64,000 nucleotides of DNA, taken from Erwinia rhapontici (GTDB lineage: Bacteria; Pseudomonadota; Gammaproteobacteria; Enterobacterales; Enterobacteriaceae). Position 1 is the stretch's first letter. Each line of letters begins with the position of its first letter. Location: contig NZ_VRKO01000010.1 in the NCBI RefSeq assembly GCF_012271765.1, forward strand, positions 814,884 through 878,883, given 5' to 3'. The notes below the pieces were generated by a model. That model ran no database searches. It saw only the letters and a list, made by a program, of their open reading frames with translations, and had not been told where the DNA came from. Both the position numbers and the translations under genes were made by a program. Positions 10,145-18,229 of the stretch are shown here, one piece after another.

Positions 10145-10181
10145 TGCGTACTAGTTAACTGGTTCGCGGGAGAAAAGTCAA
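10145..10181 (-). promoter_or_regulatory. trp promoter and TrpR operator
   Basis: Minus strand: -35 TTGACT (10181-10176), 17-base spacer, -10 TTAACT (10158-10153), start near 10145. The operator palindrome covering the -10 (CCAGTTAACTAGTACGC) is nearly identical to the E. coli TrpR operator. Binding there by TrpR with tryptophan would block the promoter. Confidence 0.93.
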
Positions 10182-10251
10182 TACTCTTTTTCCCTTAGGG
10201 CAAAATGTCGGTATCATGCTGCGATATTTTTCTGTCTTTCCCGGAGTCGTT

Positions 10252-11163
10252 TTGACCGCAGTTGCCGCCTCACTCAGCGCTTTCCCTATCTACGATCTTC
10301 ACAGCCACACGCGGGCTTCCGACGGGTTACTGACCCCGGAGCAACTGGTTATGCGTGCGGTGGAACAGCGCGTGGGCGTGCTGGCCATCACCGACCACGA
10401 TACAACGGAGGGCATTAAACCCGCGCGTGAAGCGATTGCACGTCATGCGTTGCCGTTGCAGTTGATCAATGGCGTGGAGATCTCAACGCTGTGGGAGAAC
10501 CATGAAATCCATATCGTTGGCCTGGGTATTGATATTGACCACCCACAGATGGTGGCCTTCCTGGCTGAACAGGGGCAGCGCCGTCTGGCGCGTGCGGAAC
10601 TGATCGCTGAACGGCTGGAAAAAGCGCATATCCCCGGTGCATTAGCGGGTGCGCTGGCGCTGGCGGAAGGCGGTGCCGTGACGCGCGGGCATTTTGCCCG
10701 CTTTCTGATTAACGCCGGTAAAGCGGACACCATGCAGCAGGTATTCAAAAATTATCTGGCACGTGGCAAAACCGGTTATGCCCCGCCACAGTGGTGTACA
10801 ATTAAACAAGCTATTGATGCCATTCATCATTCAGGTGGCCGTGCCGTGGTAGCCCATCCCGGCCGCTACGGTCTGTCGGCAAAATGGCTGAAACGTCTGC
10901 TGGCTCACTTCAGTGAGCAGGGCGGCGAGGCGATGGAAGTGGCTCAGTGTCAGCAGGCGCCCAATGAGCGTCAGCAGCTGGCACGCTATGCGCAGGACTA
11001 CCAGTTAGCGGCCTCGCAGGGTTCTGACTTCCATCAGGCCTGTCCCTGGATTGAACTGGGAAAAAAATTGTGGCTGCCGGGCGGTGTCGAAGCGGTATGG
11101 CACCGTTTTCCTGAAATTGTCAATCAGGTTTGTGGCAGTGAAGCGCAAACAAGAGGTGTGTAA
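10252..11163 (+). CDS. rnm: PHP-domain 5'-3' exoribonuclease Rnm (RNase AM, YciV/TrpH)
   Basis: PHP-family metal-dependent 5'-3' exonuclease that matures the 5' ends of rRNAs and removes nucleotides from pAp and short RNAs in E. coli. The metal-binding motifs are visible: YDLHSHTRASDG, ITDHDTTEG, GVEIS, NHEIHIVG, VVAHPGRY and GSDFHQ. I chose the TTG at 10252 (303 aa; E. coli 293) because GGAG lies 5 bases upstream; an ATG at 10216 would add 12 residues but has a poor ribosome site. It is divergent from trpL and overlaps yciO by one base. Confidence 0.92.
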   Translation: MTAVAASLSAFPIYDLHSHTRASDGLLTPEQLVMRAVEQRVGVLAITDHDTTEGIKPAREAIARHALPLQLINGVEISTLWENHEIHIVGLGIDIDHPQMVAFLAEQGQRRLARAELIAERLEKAHIPGALAGALALAEGGAVTRGHFARFLINAGKADTMQQVFKNYLARGKTGYAPPQWCTIKQAIDAIHHSGGRAVVAHPGRYGLSAKWLKRLLAHFSEQGGEAMEVAQCQQAPNERQQLARYAQDYQLAASQGSDFHQACPWIELGKKLWLPGGVEAVWHRFPEIVNQVCGSEAQTRGV

Positions 11164-11783
11164 TGAGTCAATTTTTCTATATTCATCCGGATAATCCCCA
11201 GCCGCGTCTGATCAAGCAGGCGGTTGAAATGCTCAACAAGGGCAGTGTGATTGTCTATCCGACGGATTCTGGCTATGCACTGGGCTGTAAGCTGGAAGAT
11301 AAAAGTGCGATGGAGCGTATCTGTCGCATTCGTCAGCTGGATGGGAACCATAACTTTACCCTGATGTGTCGTGATCTCTCAGAGCTGTCGACCTATGCGC
11401 ACGTAGACAACACCGCATTTCGCCTGATCAAGAACAACACGCCGGGGAACTACACGTTTATTCTGAAGGCAACCAAAGAGGTGCCACGCCGTCTGATGAG
11501 CGAGAAACGTAAGACGATCGGTCTGCGTGTCCCCTCAAACCCGATTGCGCTGGAACTGCTGGAAGCACTGAATGAGCCGATGATGTCGACGTCGCTGATG
11601 CTGCCGGGAAATGACTTTACCGAGTCCGATCCGGAAGCGATCCAGGATGAAATTGGCAAGCTGGTGGACTTGATTATTCATGGCGGGTATCTCGGGCAGC
11701 AGCCAACCACCGTCATTGATTTAACGGAAAATACCCCGGAAGTGATCCGCGAGGGTGTGGGCGATATTCAACCCTTTCTCTAA
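11163..11783 (+). CDS. yciO: TsaC/YrdC-family protein YciO
   Basis: Paralogue of the threonylcarbamoyl-AMP synthase TsaC, 206 aa, equal to E. coli YciO. Seen: the YrdC fold start VIVYPTDSGYALGC, the substrate region KLEDKSAMERICRIRQL and the LRVPSNPIALELLEAL region. In E. coli YciO has at most weak t6A synthesis activity, so its natural role remains open. It is translationally coupled to rnm (one-base overlap), which fits an RNA-related job. A clear terminator follows. Confidence 0.95.
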   Translation: MSQFFYIHPDNPQPRLIKQAVEMLNKGSVIVYPTDSGYALGCKLEDKSAMERICRIRQLDGNHNFTLMCRDLSELSTYAHVDNTAFRLIKNNTPGNYTFILKATKEVPRRLMSEKRKTIGLRVPSNPIALELLEALNEPMMSTSLMLPGNDFTESDPEAIQDEIGKLVDLIIHGGYLGQQPTTVIDLTENTPEVIREGVGDIQPFL

Positions 11784-11788
11784 GCGTT

Positions 11789-11826
11789 AAATAACAGGCC
11801 GCTGAGAATGGGCCTGTTATTTATTC
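11789..11826 (+). terminator. Terminator after rnm-yciO
   Basis: AATAACAGGCC (11790-11800) and GGCCTGTTATT (11811-11821) form an 11-bp stem followed by TATTCTCATT. The A-rich 5' arm gives some U-run for the convergent gene as well. Confidence 0.85.
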
Positions 11827-11839
11827 TCATTCATTGTTA

Positions 11840-12466
11840 TTACGATGTTGATTTGCCCAGCCACTCTTTAAAATCCTTATACGGGATATACAGTGAAACA
11901 TCCTTAAGCGGAACTGGAGATTTACGCGGTCTTTTTATTTCGCTAGTAAAGCCAACAATGACGCCACCAATGGTGTCATCGCTATTATAAACCGCCCCCC
12001 CCGACATGCCTTTTACCACGCCAGCATTGGATGCCATCGCTACGCAAGGTCGTTTATTCCATTCATTGCGGATTCCCGTCAGAGCCAGATTGACGCCTGC
12101 TGATTCAACGGGCATGGCGGAAATAAAGCTGTAACCGTACATTTTCACTGACTCGCCAATGGCACCGTCGCGAAATTTCGGCAGCGTTTTGATGTCGTTC
12201 TTGTGGTAGATGATCGCCAGGTCGCAGTAAGGGTGATAGGCCTTCACTTTCTGTACGGAAAGCTTTGCCACATGCGCTGCAGTCAGGCTGTACTCCGGGG
12301 TGATAGGGATACTGGTGCCCAGCGCGCCGATGCCGAGAATGGTCGGAATGCCGGTAAAGTTCATATCTACGCGTTTCATAGCTTCGCTGCTGTAGTCATA
12401 TTTGCCTACAGAGCAGCCGGTCAGCATTAGCAATGCCAACGCCGGCAGGGTGTTTTTAATTTTCAT
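11840..12466 (-). CDS. Trypsin-fold serine protease lipoprotein
   Basis: Putative envelope serine protease of chymotrypsin/trypsin fold, 208 aa. A lipoprotein signal ends with lipobox LTGC (Cys about residue 18). The triad appears intact: His near residue 65 (LTAAHV), Asp near 82 (CDLAIIY) and Ser near 155 (GMSGGAVY). The catalytic Ser context MSGGA rather than GDSGG is unlike digestive trypsins. The start is uncertain, because ATG at 12466 has no strong ribosome site and a GTG lies 9 bases upstream. It is a lone gene beside 0.9 kb of AT-rich DNA and has no E. coli counterpart here. Substrate unknown. Confidence 0.78.
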   Translation of the reverse strand: MKIKNTLPALALLMLTGCSVGKYDYSSEAMKRVDMNFTGIPTILGIGALGTSIPITPEYSLTAAHVAKLSVQKVKAYHPYCDLAIIYHKNDIKTLPKFRDGAIGESVKMYGYSFISAMPVESAGVNLALTGIRNEWNKRPCVAMASNAGVVKGMSGGAVYNSDDTIGGVIVGFTSEIKRPRKSPVPLKDVSLYIPYKDFKEWLGKSTS

Positions 12467-13331
12467 AATAATCACATTTTGTCGGACACGTCAGTAAAAT
12501 CCCTGGTGAGGAGTAATGACGTGTAATGCCGATGCCGAGTGTGACTCAGCGTATTTTTTCAGGAGCATTCACTCCCGTTTACTGCTAACAACGAAAAGAA
12601 AAACGAAGTTTTTATGTTCACGTTAAACGTGTATTTATAATATCTATTTAACTATCTATTTATATGGCGCTCTTCTGCCTGAGTGAATTCTACACAAACT
12701 TATAAGTTGAGCAAATTAATATCTGAGCCTTAATCTTAATATGCCGGATAATCCAGAATTAACCCAACCTGCTGTGTAAATTAACTGAATATTTGGTATT
12801 TATTCTCCTGTATCCTCGGCTGATAGTGATTATGGCAGCATGATATAATGTAAAATAGTTTCAGTCTGGTATTTGAAACTAAAAAAATCAAAAAAACTGG
12901 AGTGGCGGGCTGGTGTTCACGCGTAGATACGGGATTTTCGGGCTGGCGCCAGGCCTGGTGCGGGCTGAAAGGTTCAACAAATAAGGGGAGTGTAAGGCAG
13001 TAACCTGCTGTTATTTCGGTTAATTCATTTTTTAACGAATGAATGAAAAATACGCTAAATGATAAGTATTTATACTTTCATTCAGGTGGGTAACTGTTAA
13101 GTCTTTTAAATGTAATAAAAATGGCGCGGTCACGCACTGCGTCCTTTGGGTTTGATGACCAATGGCACGGGGAGCAATCAAATCTTTGCCTGATTGACGG
13201 CGTTGAACGACGGCGACCCGCCGCAAACTGCGTCACTGCCAGCATTTTTCCCTGAGAAGAACAGATCAACGTGTTCAGCATCAAGGGCTGGAAATGCTGG
13301 CATAGGAAATTTTCCAGTGATTGAAATCCAC
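12467..13331. other. AT-rich intergenic region without a recognisable gene
   Basis: About 0.9 kb between the lipoprotein protease and the ars operon. The stretch 12590-12900 is visibly AT-rich compared with neighbours. A 7-bp inverted repeat ATTCATT/AATGAAT lies at 13023-13044. From about 13110 to 13300 base composition rises again and short minus-strand frames (13032-13226 and 13078-13284) overlap in different frames, which could be decayed coding sequence, but I recognise no family. No clear insertion-sequence ends were seen. Confidence 0.5.
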
Positions 13332-13366
13332 TTTTACTTTTAACATATATGAATTATCATATTTGT
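13332..13366 (+). promoter_or_regulatory. ars promoter with likely ArsR operator
   Basis: TTTTAC (13332-13337), a 17-base spacer and TATCAT (13355-13360) form a weak sigma70 promoter 31 bases before arsR. The AT-rich segment ACATATATGAATTATCATATTTG between and over the -10 resembles known ArsR sites with a TCAT then TTTG/TTGT pattern. Autorepression by ArsR, relieved by As(III)/Sb(III), is inferred. Confidence 0.55.
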
Positions 13367-13391
13367 CTTGTTTTCACTGGAACGTTTGATT

Positions 13392-13712
13392 ATGCATCCT
13401 GTTCAACTTTTCAAATTGCTTGCCGACGAAACGCGGACAACCATTATTTTGCTGTTACGGGAAGCGGGAGAGTTGTGTGTGTGCGACCTTTGCGCAGTGA
13501 CAAACCAGTCGCAGCCGAAAATTTCCAGGCATATTGCCCTGTTACGTGATGCAGGATTAGTGCTGGATCGCCGTGAGGGCAAATGGGTTCATTATCGTCT
13601 TTCACCTCATATGCCGGCATGGGCTGCCTCGATTATTGATACCGCATGGAGCAGTCAGCGTGAGGAAGTACGTGAATCACTCAAAAACGCTAACGCTAAT
13701 GTGTGCAGCTGA
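13392..13712 (+). CDS. arsR: Arsenical resistance operon repressor ArsR
   Basis: Winged-helix metalloregulator of the ArsR/SmtB family, 106 aa from MHPVQLFKLLADETR. The As(III)-binding motif ELCVCDLC is complete, followed by the recognition helix QSQPKISRHIALLRDAGLVLDRREGKWVHYRL. It closely resembles chromosomal E. coli ArsR (117 aa). An upstream in-frame start at 13368 would sit inside the promoter region and lacks family similarity. First gene of arsRBC. Confidence 0.95.
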   Translation: MHPVQLFKLLADETRTTIILLLREAGELCVCDLCAVTNQSQPKISRHIALLRDAGLVLDRREGKWVHYRLSPHMPAWAASIIDTAWSSQREEVRESLKNANANVCS

Positions 13713-13766
13713 TCGCAAAAACGCATTCACAAAAACGTATGTATTTTTTCGAGGTGGGAGATTTCA

Positions 13767-15056
13767 ATGTTACTCGCAGGCGCAATATTTATCCTGACCA
13801 TCGTGTTGGTTATCTGGCAGCCTCGCGGGCTTAGCATTGGCTGGACAGCGTCAATAGGTGCAGTGCTTGCGTTGGTGACCGGAGTCATTCAGTTGAATGA
13901 CATTCCGGCTGTCTGGCATATCGTCTGGAACGCAACGGCTGCATTTATCGCAGTAATCATCATCAGCCTGCTGTTGGACGAATCAGGATTTTTTGAATGG
14001 TGTGCGTTGCATGTTGCCAAATGGGGTAACGGGCGAGGGCGGTTGCTTTTTACGTATATTGTGCTGTTAGGTGCTGCGGTGGCCGCGCTATTTGCTAATG
14101 ATGGTGCTGCGCTCATTCTGACACCCATTGTTATCGCTATGCTGCTGGCATTAGGTTTTAGCAAAGGAACAACACTGGCTTTCGTTATGGCAGCCGGGTT
14201 TATCGCTGACACAGCCAGTGTGCCGCTGATAGTCTCCAATCTCGTTAATATCGTTTCTGCAGATTTTTTCCAACTGGGGTTTAGTGACTATGCGTCAGTC
14301 ATGGTGCCGGTTGATCTCGCCGCTATCATTGCCACGCTGATTGTCCTTCATCTTTTCTTCCGTAAAGACATTCCCGCTACCTACGATCTTTCACTGTTGA
14401 AATCTCCTGCGAATGCCATCAAAGACCCAGCGACATTCAAAATGGGCTGGCTGGTGTTGGTTCTGCTGTTGGTTGGCTTCTTCCTGCTTGAGCCGCTCGG
14501 CATTCCCGTGAGTGCTATAGCTGCGTCTGGTGCGCTCATTCTGTTTGTTGTGGCTAAACGCGGCCATGCCATTAACACCGGGAAAGTGCTACGCGGTGCA
14601 CCGTGGCAGATTGTTATTTTCTCACTGGGGATGTACTTGGTTGTCTACGGTCTGAAAAATGCGGGCCTCACCCAGTATCTCACCTCACTGTTAAATACCT
14701 TCGCAAACGGGGGGTTGTGGAGTGCCACCTTTGGTACTGGGCTGGTCACGGCGATGCTTTCATCAGTGATGAACAATATGCCCACTGTTTTGATCGGCGC
14801 GCTCTCAATCGACGCAAGCGCGGCGGAAGGTGTCATCAAAGAAGCTATGATTTACGCCAACATTATTGGCTGCGATCTGGGGCCGAAAATTACACCGATT
14901 GGAAGTCTGGCGACGTTACTTTGGTTGCATGTACTCGACCAGAAAAACATCAAGATTAGCTGGGGTTACTACTTCCGGGTTGGCGTGGTGATGACACTGC
15001 CCGTGTTGCTTGTCACCCTGAGTGCGCTGGCTTTGCGTCTGGCGCTGACCCAATGA
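13767..15056 (+). CDS. arsB: Arsenite/antimonite efflux permease ArsB
   Basis: Inner-membrane As(OH)3/Sb(III):H+ antiporter with about 12 membrane segments, 429 aa like E. coli ArsB. Seen: [20 protein letters not shown] at the start, [20 protein letters not shown] in the first half and [18 protein letters not shown] in the second. A GAGGTGGGAG ribosome site precedes the ATG. No arsA is present, so this would be the ATP-independent pump. Confidence 0.96.
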   Translation: MLLAGAIFILTIVLVIWQPRGLSIGWTASIGAVLALVTGVIQLNDIPAVWHIVWNATAAFIAVIIISLLLDESGFFEWCALHVAKWGNGRGRLLFTYIVLLGAAVAALFANDGAALILTPIVIAMLLALGFSKGTTLAFVMAAGFIADTASVPLIVSNLVNIVSADFFQLGFSDYASVMVPVDLAAIIATLIVLHLFFRKDIPATYDLSLLKSPANAIKDPATFKMGWLVLVLLLVGFFLLEPLGIPVSAIAASGALILFVVAKRGHAINTGKVLRGAPWQIVIFSLGMYLVVYGLKNAGLTQYLTSLLNTFANGGLWSATFGTGLVTAMLSSVMNNMPTVLIGALSIDASAAEGVIKEAMIYANIIGCDLGPKITPIGSLATLLWLHVLDQKNIKISWGYYFRVGVVMTLPVLLVTLSALALRLALTQ

Positions 15057-15069
15057 GATGAGAATGAAC

Positions 15070-15495
15070 ATGACAGATATTACCCTCTACCATAATCCGG
15101 CCTGTGGAACATCACGTAACACGCTGGCGCTGATTCGTAATAGCGGTGTTGAACCAACAATTATTCTCTATCTGGAGACACCGCCCGATCGCGATAAGCT
15201 CGTACAGTTGATCACTGCAATGCAGATTAGCCCCCGTGCATTGCTTCGTCAGAACGTGGAACCTTACGAGCAACTGGGATTAGCCGAAGAGCGCTTCAGC
15301 GATGATGAATTGATTGCATCCATGCTGACATATCCGATCCTGATTAATCGCCCGATTGTTGTCACACCGATTGGCACGCGGTTATGCAGGCCGTCAGAAA
15401 TCGTTCTTGAAATATTGCCAGACCCGCAGCAGGGCGAATTCAGCAAGGAAGGGGGTGAAAAACTGATCGACAAACAAGGAAAGCGGCTGGTGTAG
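15070..15495 (+). CDS. arsC: Glutaredoxin-dependent arsenate reductase ArsC
   Basis: Reduces As(V) to As(III) for export by ArsB, using glutathione and glutaredoxin. It is 141 aa from MTDITLYHNP, the E. coli length. The catalytic Cys lies in NPACGTSRN, and the Arg residues that stabilise the intermediate are in INRPIVV and GTRLCRPSE. Two ATGs at 15058 and 15064 are in frame upstream; 15070 matches the family start and follows GAGATGAGAATGAAC. No clear terminator follows it. Confidence 0.95.
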   Translation: MTDITLYHNPACGTSRNTLALIRNSGVEPTIILYLETPPDRDKLVQLITAMQISPRALLRQNVEPYEQLGLAEERFSDDELIASMLTYPILINRPIVVTPIGTRLCRPSEIVLEILPDPQQGEFSKEGGEKLIDKQGKRLV

Positions 15496-15568
15496 TCCAA
15501 CAATGCTCACTCTTTCAATGGGTCGCACGGGTTATGGGGACGAGGTGTAGGGCTTTTTTTGGGCCTGC

Positions 15569-15610
15569 GCGGTGTAAGAAGGTTACACCGCAGTAAAAAG
15601 GCTGTATAAT
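15569..15610 (+). promoter_or_regulatory. rluB promoter with hairpin over the -35
   Basis: TTACAC (15583-15588), a 16-base spacer and a consensus TATAAT (15605-15610) lie about 90 bases before rluB. A perfect 9-bp inverted repeat GCGGTGTAA/TTACACCGC (15569-15577 and 15583-15591, 5-base loop) covers the -35. It could be a regulator site or the end of the ars transcript. Confidence 0.65.
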
Positions 15611-15698
15611 GACACGCGATACACACTTTAAGTTATTGAAAACAAAAGAAATTCTGTTTTCACCATGACGCCTGGGAAGGCGACACAGAGGTAGCTCC

Positions 15699-16592
15699 AT
15701 GAGCGAGAAATTACAAAAAGTTTTAGCACGCGCCGGGCACGGTTCCCGTCGTGAAATCGAAACCCTGATCTCTGCCGGACGCGTCAGCGTTGATGGCAAG
15801 CTGGCCACACTGGGTGACCGTGTTGAGCCAAGTGCCTCAATGAAGATCCGTGTTGACGGCCATATTGTTCCTGTCAGTGAATCCATTGCCGAAGTCTGCC
15901 GCGTACTGGCGTATTACAAGCCGGAAGGCGAGCTTTGTACCCGTAATGACCCGGAAGGCCGTCCAACGGTATTTGACCGTCTGCCGAAGCTGCGCGGTGC
16001 ACGCTGGGTGGCCGTTGGCCGTCTGGATGTGAACACCTGTGGTCTGCTGTTGTTCACTACCGATGGTGAACTGGCAAACCGCCTGATGCACCCGAGCCGT
16101 GAAGTTGAGCGCGAATATGCCGTCCGCGTATTTGGTGCCGTCGATGACGAGAAGATCAAACAGCTGAGCCGTGGCGTGCAGTTAGAAGACGGCCCGGCAG
16201 CCTTTAAAACCCTGAAGTTTACGGGCGGGGAAGGGATTAACCAGTGGTACAACGTCACGCTGACCGAAGGGCGCAACCGTGAAGTTCGTCGTCTGTGGGA
16301 AGCGGTCGGTGTGCAGGTGAGCCGTCTGATCCGTATCCGCTATGGCGATATCGACCTGCCGAAAGGTCTGCCGCGTGGCGGCTGGACAGAGCTGGAACTC
16401 CAGCCGACCAACTACCTGCGTGAGCTGGTCGGTCTGGCGCCGGAAACGGTCACCAAAGTCGCCGTGGAAAAAGATCGCCGCCGTACTAAAGCGAACCAGA
16501 TCCGCCGTGCGGTCAAGCGTCATACCACCACGACCACGAAAGCCAGCAAGCCGGGCAGCAATCGCCGCTCGTCTAAGCGTCAGCAAGGCTAA
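15699..16592 (+). CDS. rluB: 23S rRNA pseudouridine(2605) synthase RluB
   Basis: Isomerises U2605 of 23S rRNA to pseudouridine. The protein is 297 aa: an S4 RNA-binding domain (about residues 3-60, [21 protein letters not shown]), then the RsuA-type catalytic domain with the Asp in [23 protein letters not shown], and a basic C-terminal tail rich in Lys, Arg, Thr and Ser. The tail length is variable in this family. It has its own promoter and converges with btuR at a shared terminator. Confidence 0.96.
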   Translation: MSEKLQKVLARAGHGSRREIETLISAGRVSVDGKLATLGDRVEPSASMKIRVDGHIVPVSESIAEVCRVLAYYKPEGELCTRNDPEGRPTVFDRLPKLRGARWVAVGRLDVNTCGLLLFTTDGELANRLMHPSREVEREYAVRVFGAVDDEKIKQLSRGVQLEDGPAAFKTLKFTGGEGINQWYNVTLTEGRNREVRRLWEAVGVQVSRLIRIRYGDIDLPKGLPRGGWTELELQPTNYLRELVGLAPETVTKVAVEKDRRRTKANQIRRAVKRHTTTTTKASKPGSNRRSSKRQQG

Positions 16593-16616
16593 CGTTGCGT
16601 GATGCAGTGTGTGATG

Positions 16617-16645
16617 TCAAAAGGGACCTTCGGGTCCCTTTTGCG
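16617..16645. terminator. Bidirectional terminator between rluB and btuR
   Basis: CAAAAGGGACC (16618-16628), loop TTCG and GGTCCCTTTTG (16633-16643). The UUCG tetraloop and flanking A and T runs make it a good Rho-independent terminator in both directions. Confidence 0.92.
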
Positions 16646-16654
16646 TTATAGCGC

Positions 16655-17248
16655 TTACCAGTCTATGCCCTGCTGTGCCTGGATCCCGGCATCAAAGGCA
16701 TGCTTAACCGGGCGCATTTCACTGACGGTATCCGCCTGCTCCAGAATCTCCCGATGACAGCCGCGGCCAGTGATAATCACACTCTGATGAACAGGGCGTT
16801 GTTGCAATGCCTCAAGCACCTCTTCCAGCGGCAGATAGTCAAAACTCACCATATAGGTCAGTTCATCCAGCACCACCAGGTCCAGCGTCGGATCCTGCAA
16901 CATGCGTTTGCCATGCTGCCACACGCTCAGGCAGGCGGCGGTGTCCGTTTCACGGTTTTGCGTGTCCCAGGTAAATCCGGTGGACATCACCTGAAACTCT
17001 ACGCCATGAGGTTCCAGCAGGTTACGCTCACCGTTGGGCCATTCGCCTTTGATAAACTGGATGACGCCGACACGCTTCTGATGCCCGACGGCACGCGTGG
17101 CGGTGCCAAACGCCGCCGTGGTTTTTCCTTTACCGTTACCAGTAAATACCATCAGAATACCGCGAACATCGGTCGCCGCCGCAATGCGCGCGTCCACCTG
17201 CTCTTTCAGTCGCTGCTGGCGCTGTTGATGACGATCTTCTGCGGCCAT
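16655..17248 (-). CDS. btuR: Cob(I)yrinic acid a,c-diamide adenosyltransferase BtuR/CobO
   Basis: Transfers the adenosyl group of ATP to the corrin cobalt, making adenosylcobalamin from salvaged corrinoids. It is 197 aa (E. coli 196). Seen: a P-loop MVFTGNGKGKTTAAFG near residue 33, then FIKGEWPNGER and VVLDELTYM. No other cobalamin synthesis genes lie nearby, consistent with salvage. The start overlaps the yciK stop by one base (TAATG). Confidence 0.95.
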   Translation of the reverse strand: MAAEDRHQQRQQRLKEQVDARIAAATDVRGILMVFTGNGKGKTTAAFGTATRAVGHQKRVGVIQFIKGEWPNGERNLLEPHGVEFQVMSTGFTWDTQNRETDTAACLSVWQHGKRMLQDPTLDLVVLDELTYMVSFDYLPLEEVLEALQQRPVHQSVIITGRGCHREILEQADTVSEMRPVKHAFDAGIQAQQGIDW

Positions 17249-18009
17249 TATTCTGCTGCTCCTGGTTTACGTCCAGGCTGCGCATCAAAGCTGATCCCGG
17301 TTTTACGTTTACTGTCATCACCCATCAGCCAGAGATAAAGCGGCATAATGTCGGCAGGGGTTTTCAGCTTATTGGCATCTTCCTGTGGGAAGGCACTGGC
17401 GCGCATTTTGGTGCGGGTGCCTCCGGGATTTATGCAGTTCACCCGTAGCTGGCGTGCATCGTACTCTTCGGCAAGCACCTGCATCATGCCTTCGGTGGCA
17501 AACTTCGACACCGAATAGGCACCCCAGCCTGCACGCCCCTGGCGGCCAACGCTGGAAGAGGTGAACACCAGCGAAGCAGCATCGGACTTCAGCAGCAGCG
17601 GCAGCAGGGCCTGGGTCAGGAAAAACGTGCCGTCGATATTGACGCGCATTACCTGCTGCCAGGTCGCCGGGTCCTGCTGATCCATCGGTACGACGTCACC
17701 TAACAACCCGGCGTTATGCAGCACGCCGTCCAGGCGCGGCACCTCTGCTGCTACCGACTGTGCCAGCTGATGGCAGCTTTCCGGCGTCGCAGTTTCCAGA
17801 TCGAGAGTAAACCACAACGCCGGGGCTTTGCTGTGCTGATTCACTTCATCACAGACCCGTTGCAGTTTTTCGGCATTGCGGCCCAGTAGCACCACCTGCG
17901 CGCCGTAGCGGGCATAGGAGAGGGCGGCCTCGCGCCCGATGCCATCGCTGGCGCCGGTCACAAGAATAATTCGGTGATTAAGCAGATCGCTTTTCGGTTG
18001 ATAATGCAC
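17248..18009 (-). CDS. yciK: SDR-family oxidoreductase YciK
   Basis: Short-chain dehydrogenase of unknown substrate, 253 aa (E. coli 252). Seen: the NAD(P)-binding LVTGASDGIGREAA, the VLHNAGLLG segment, the catalytic Ser in FTSSSVGRQG and the YxxxK motif as YSVSKFATEG. I chose the GTG at 18009 (VHYQPKSDLLNHRIILVTG), preceded by AGAGG; the open frame continues to 18123 without similarity. It is coupled to btuR by a one-base overlap. Confidence 0.93.
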   Translation of the reverse strand: MHYQPKSDLLNHRIILVTGASDGIGREAALSYARYGAQVVLLGRNAEKLQRVCDEVNQHSKAPALWFTLDLETATPESCHQLAQSVAAEVPRLDGVLHNAGLLGDVVPMDQQDPATWQQVMRVNIDGTFFLTQALLPLLLKSDAASLVFTSSSVGRQGRAGWGAYSVSKFATEGMMQVLAEEYDARQLRVNCINPGGTRTKMRASAFPQEDANKLKTPADIMPLYLWLMGDDSKRKTGISFDAQPGRKPGAAE

Positions 18010-18229
18010 GTAAAGATCCTCTGGCGATGGGGATGATATCCGCGGGCTGATGATCCTGGTTGGCGTAAGCCTTTGCACGGATTGAATAAAGTGATTTATG
18101 CCTGAAAACGGTGATGAGTTCAATCGCGCTGCCCGGATTTACGGTGAAGTCACGTCAGCAGGCGACTCCTGAGCGCGACTCCGCTACAATAAGTCAATCT
18201 CTAACATAATGTAAATCAAGGCGGTTTGA

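Noticed and set aside
10216-10251. ATG start of rnm at 10216
   Set aside because: Poor ribosome site; TTG 10252 with GGAG is better and the 12 extra residues are not family-like. Not fully excluded.
13032-13284. Two overlapping minus-strand frames upstream of arsR
   Set aside because: Short, no ribosome sites, no recognisable family; kept only as possible decayed sequence.
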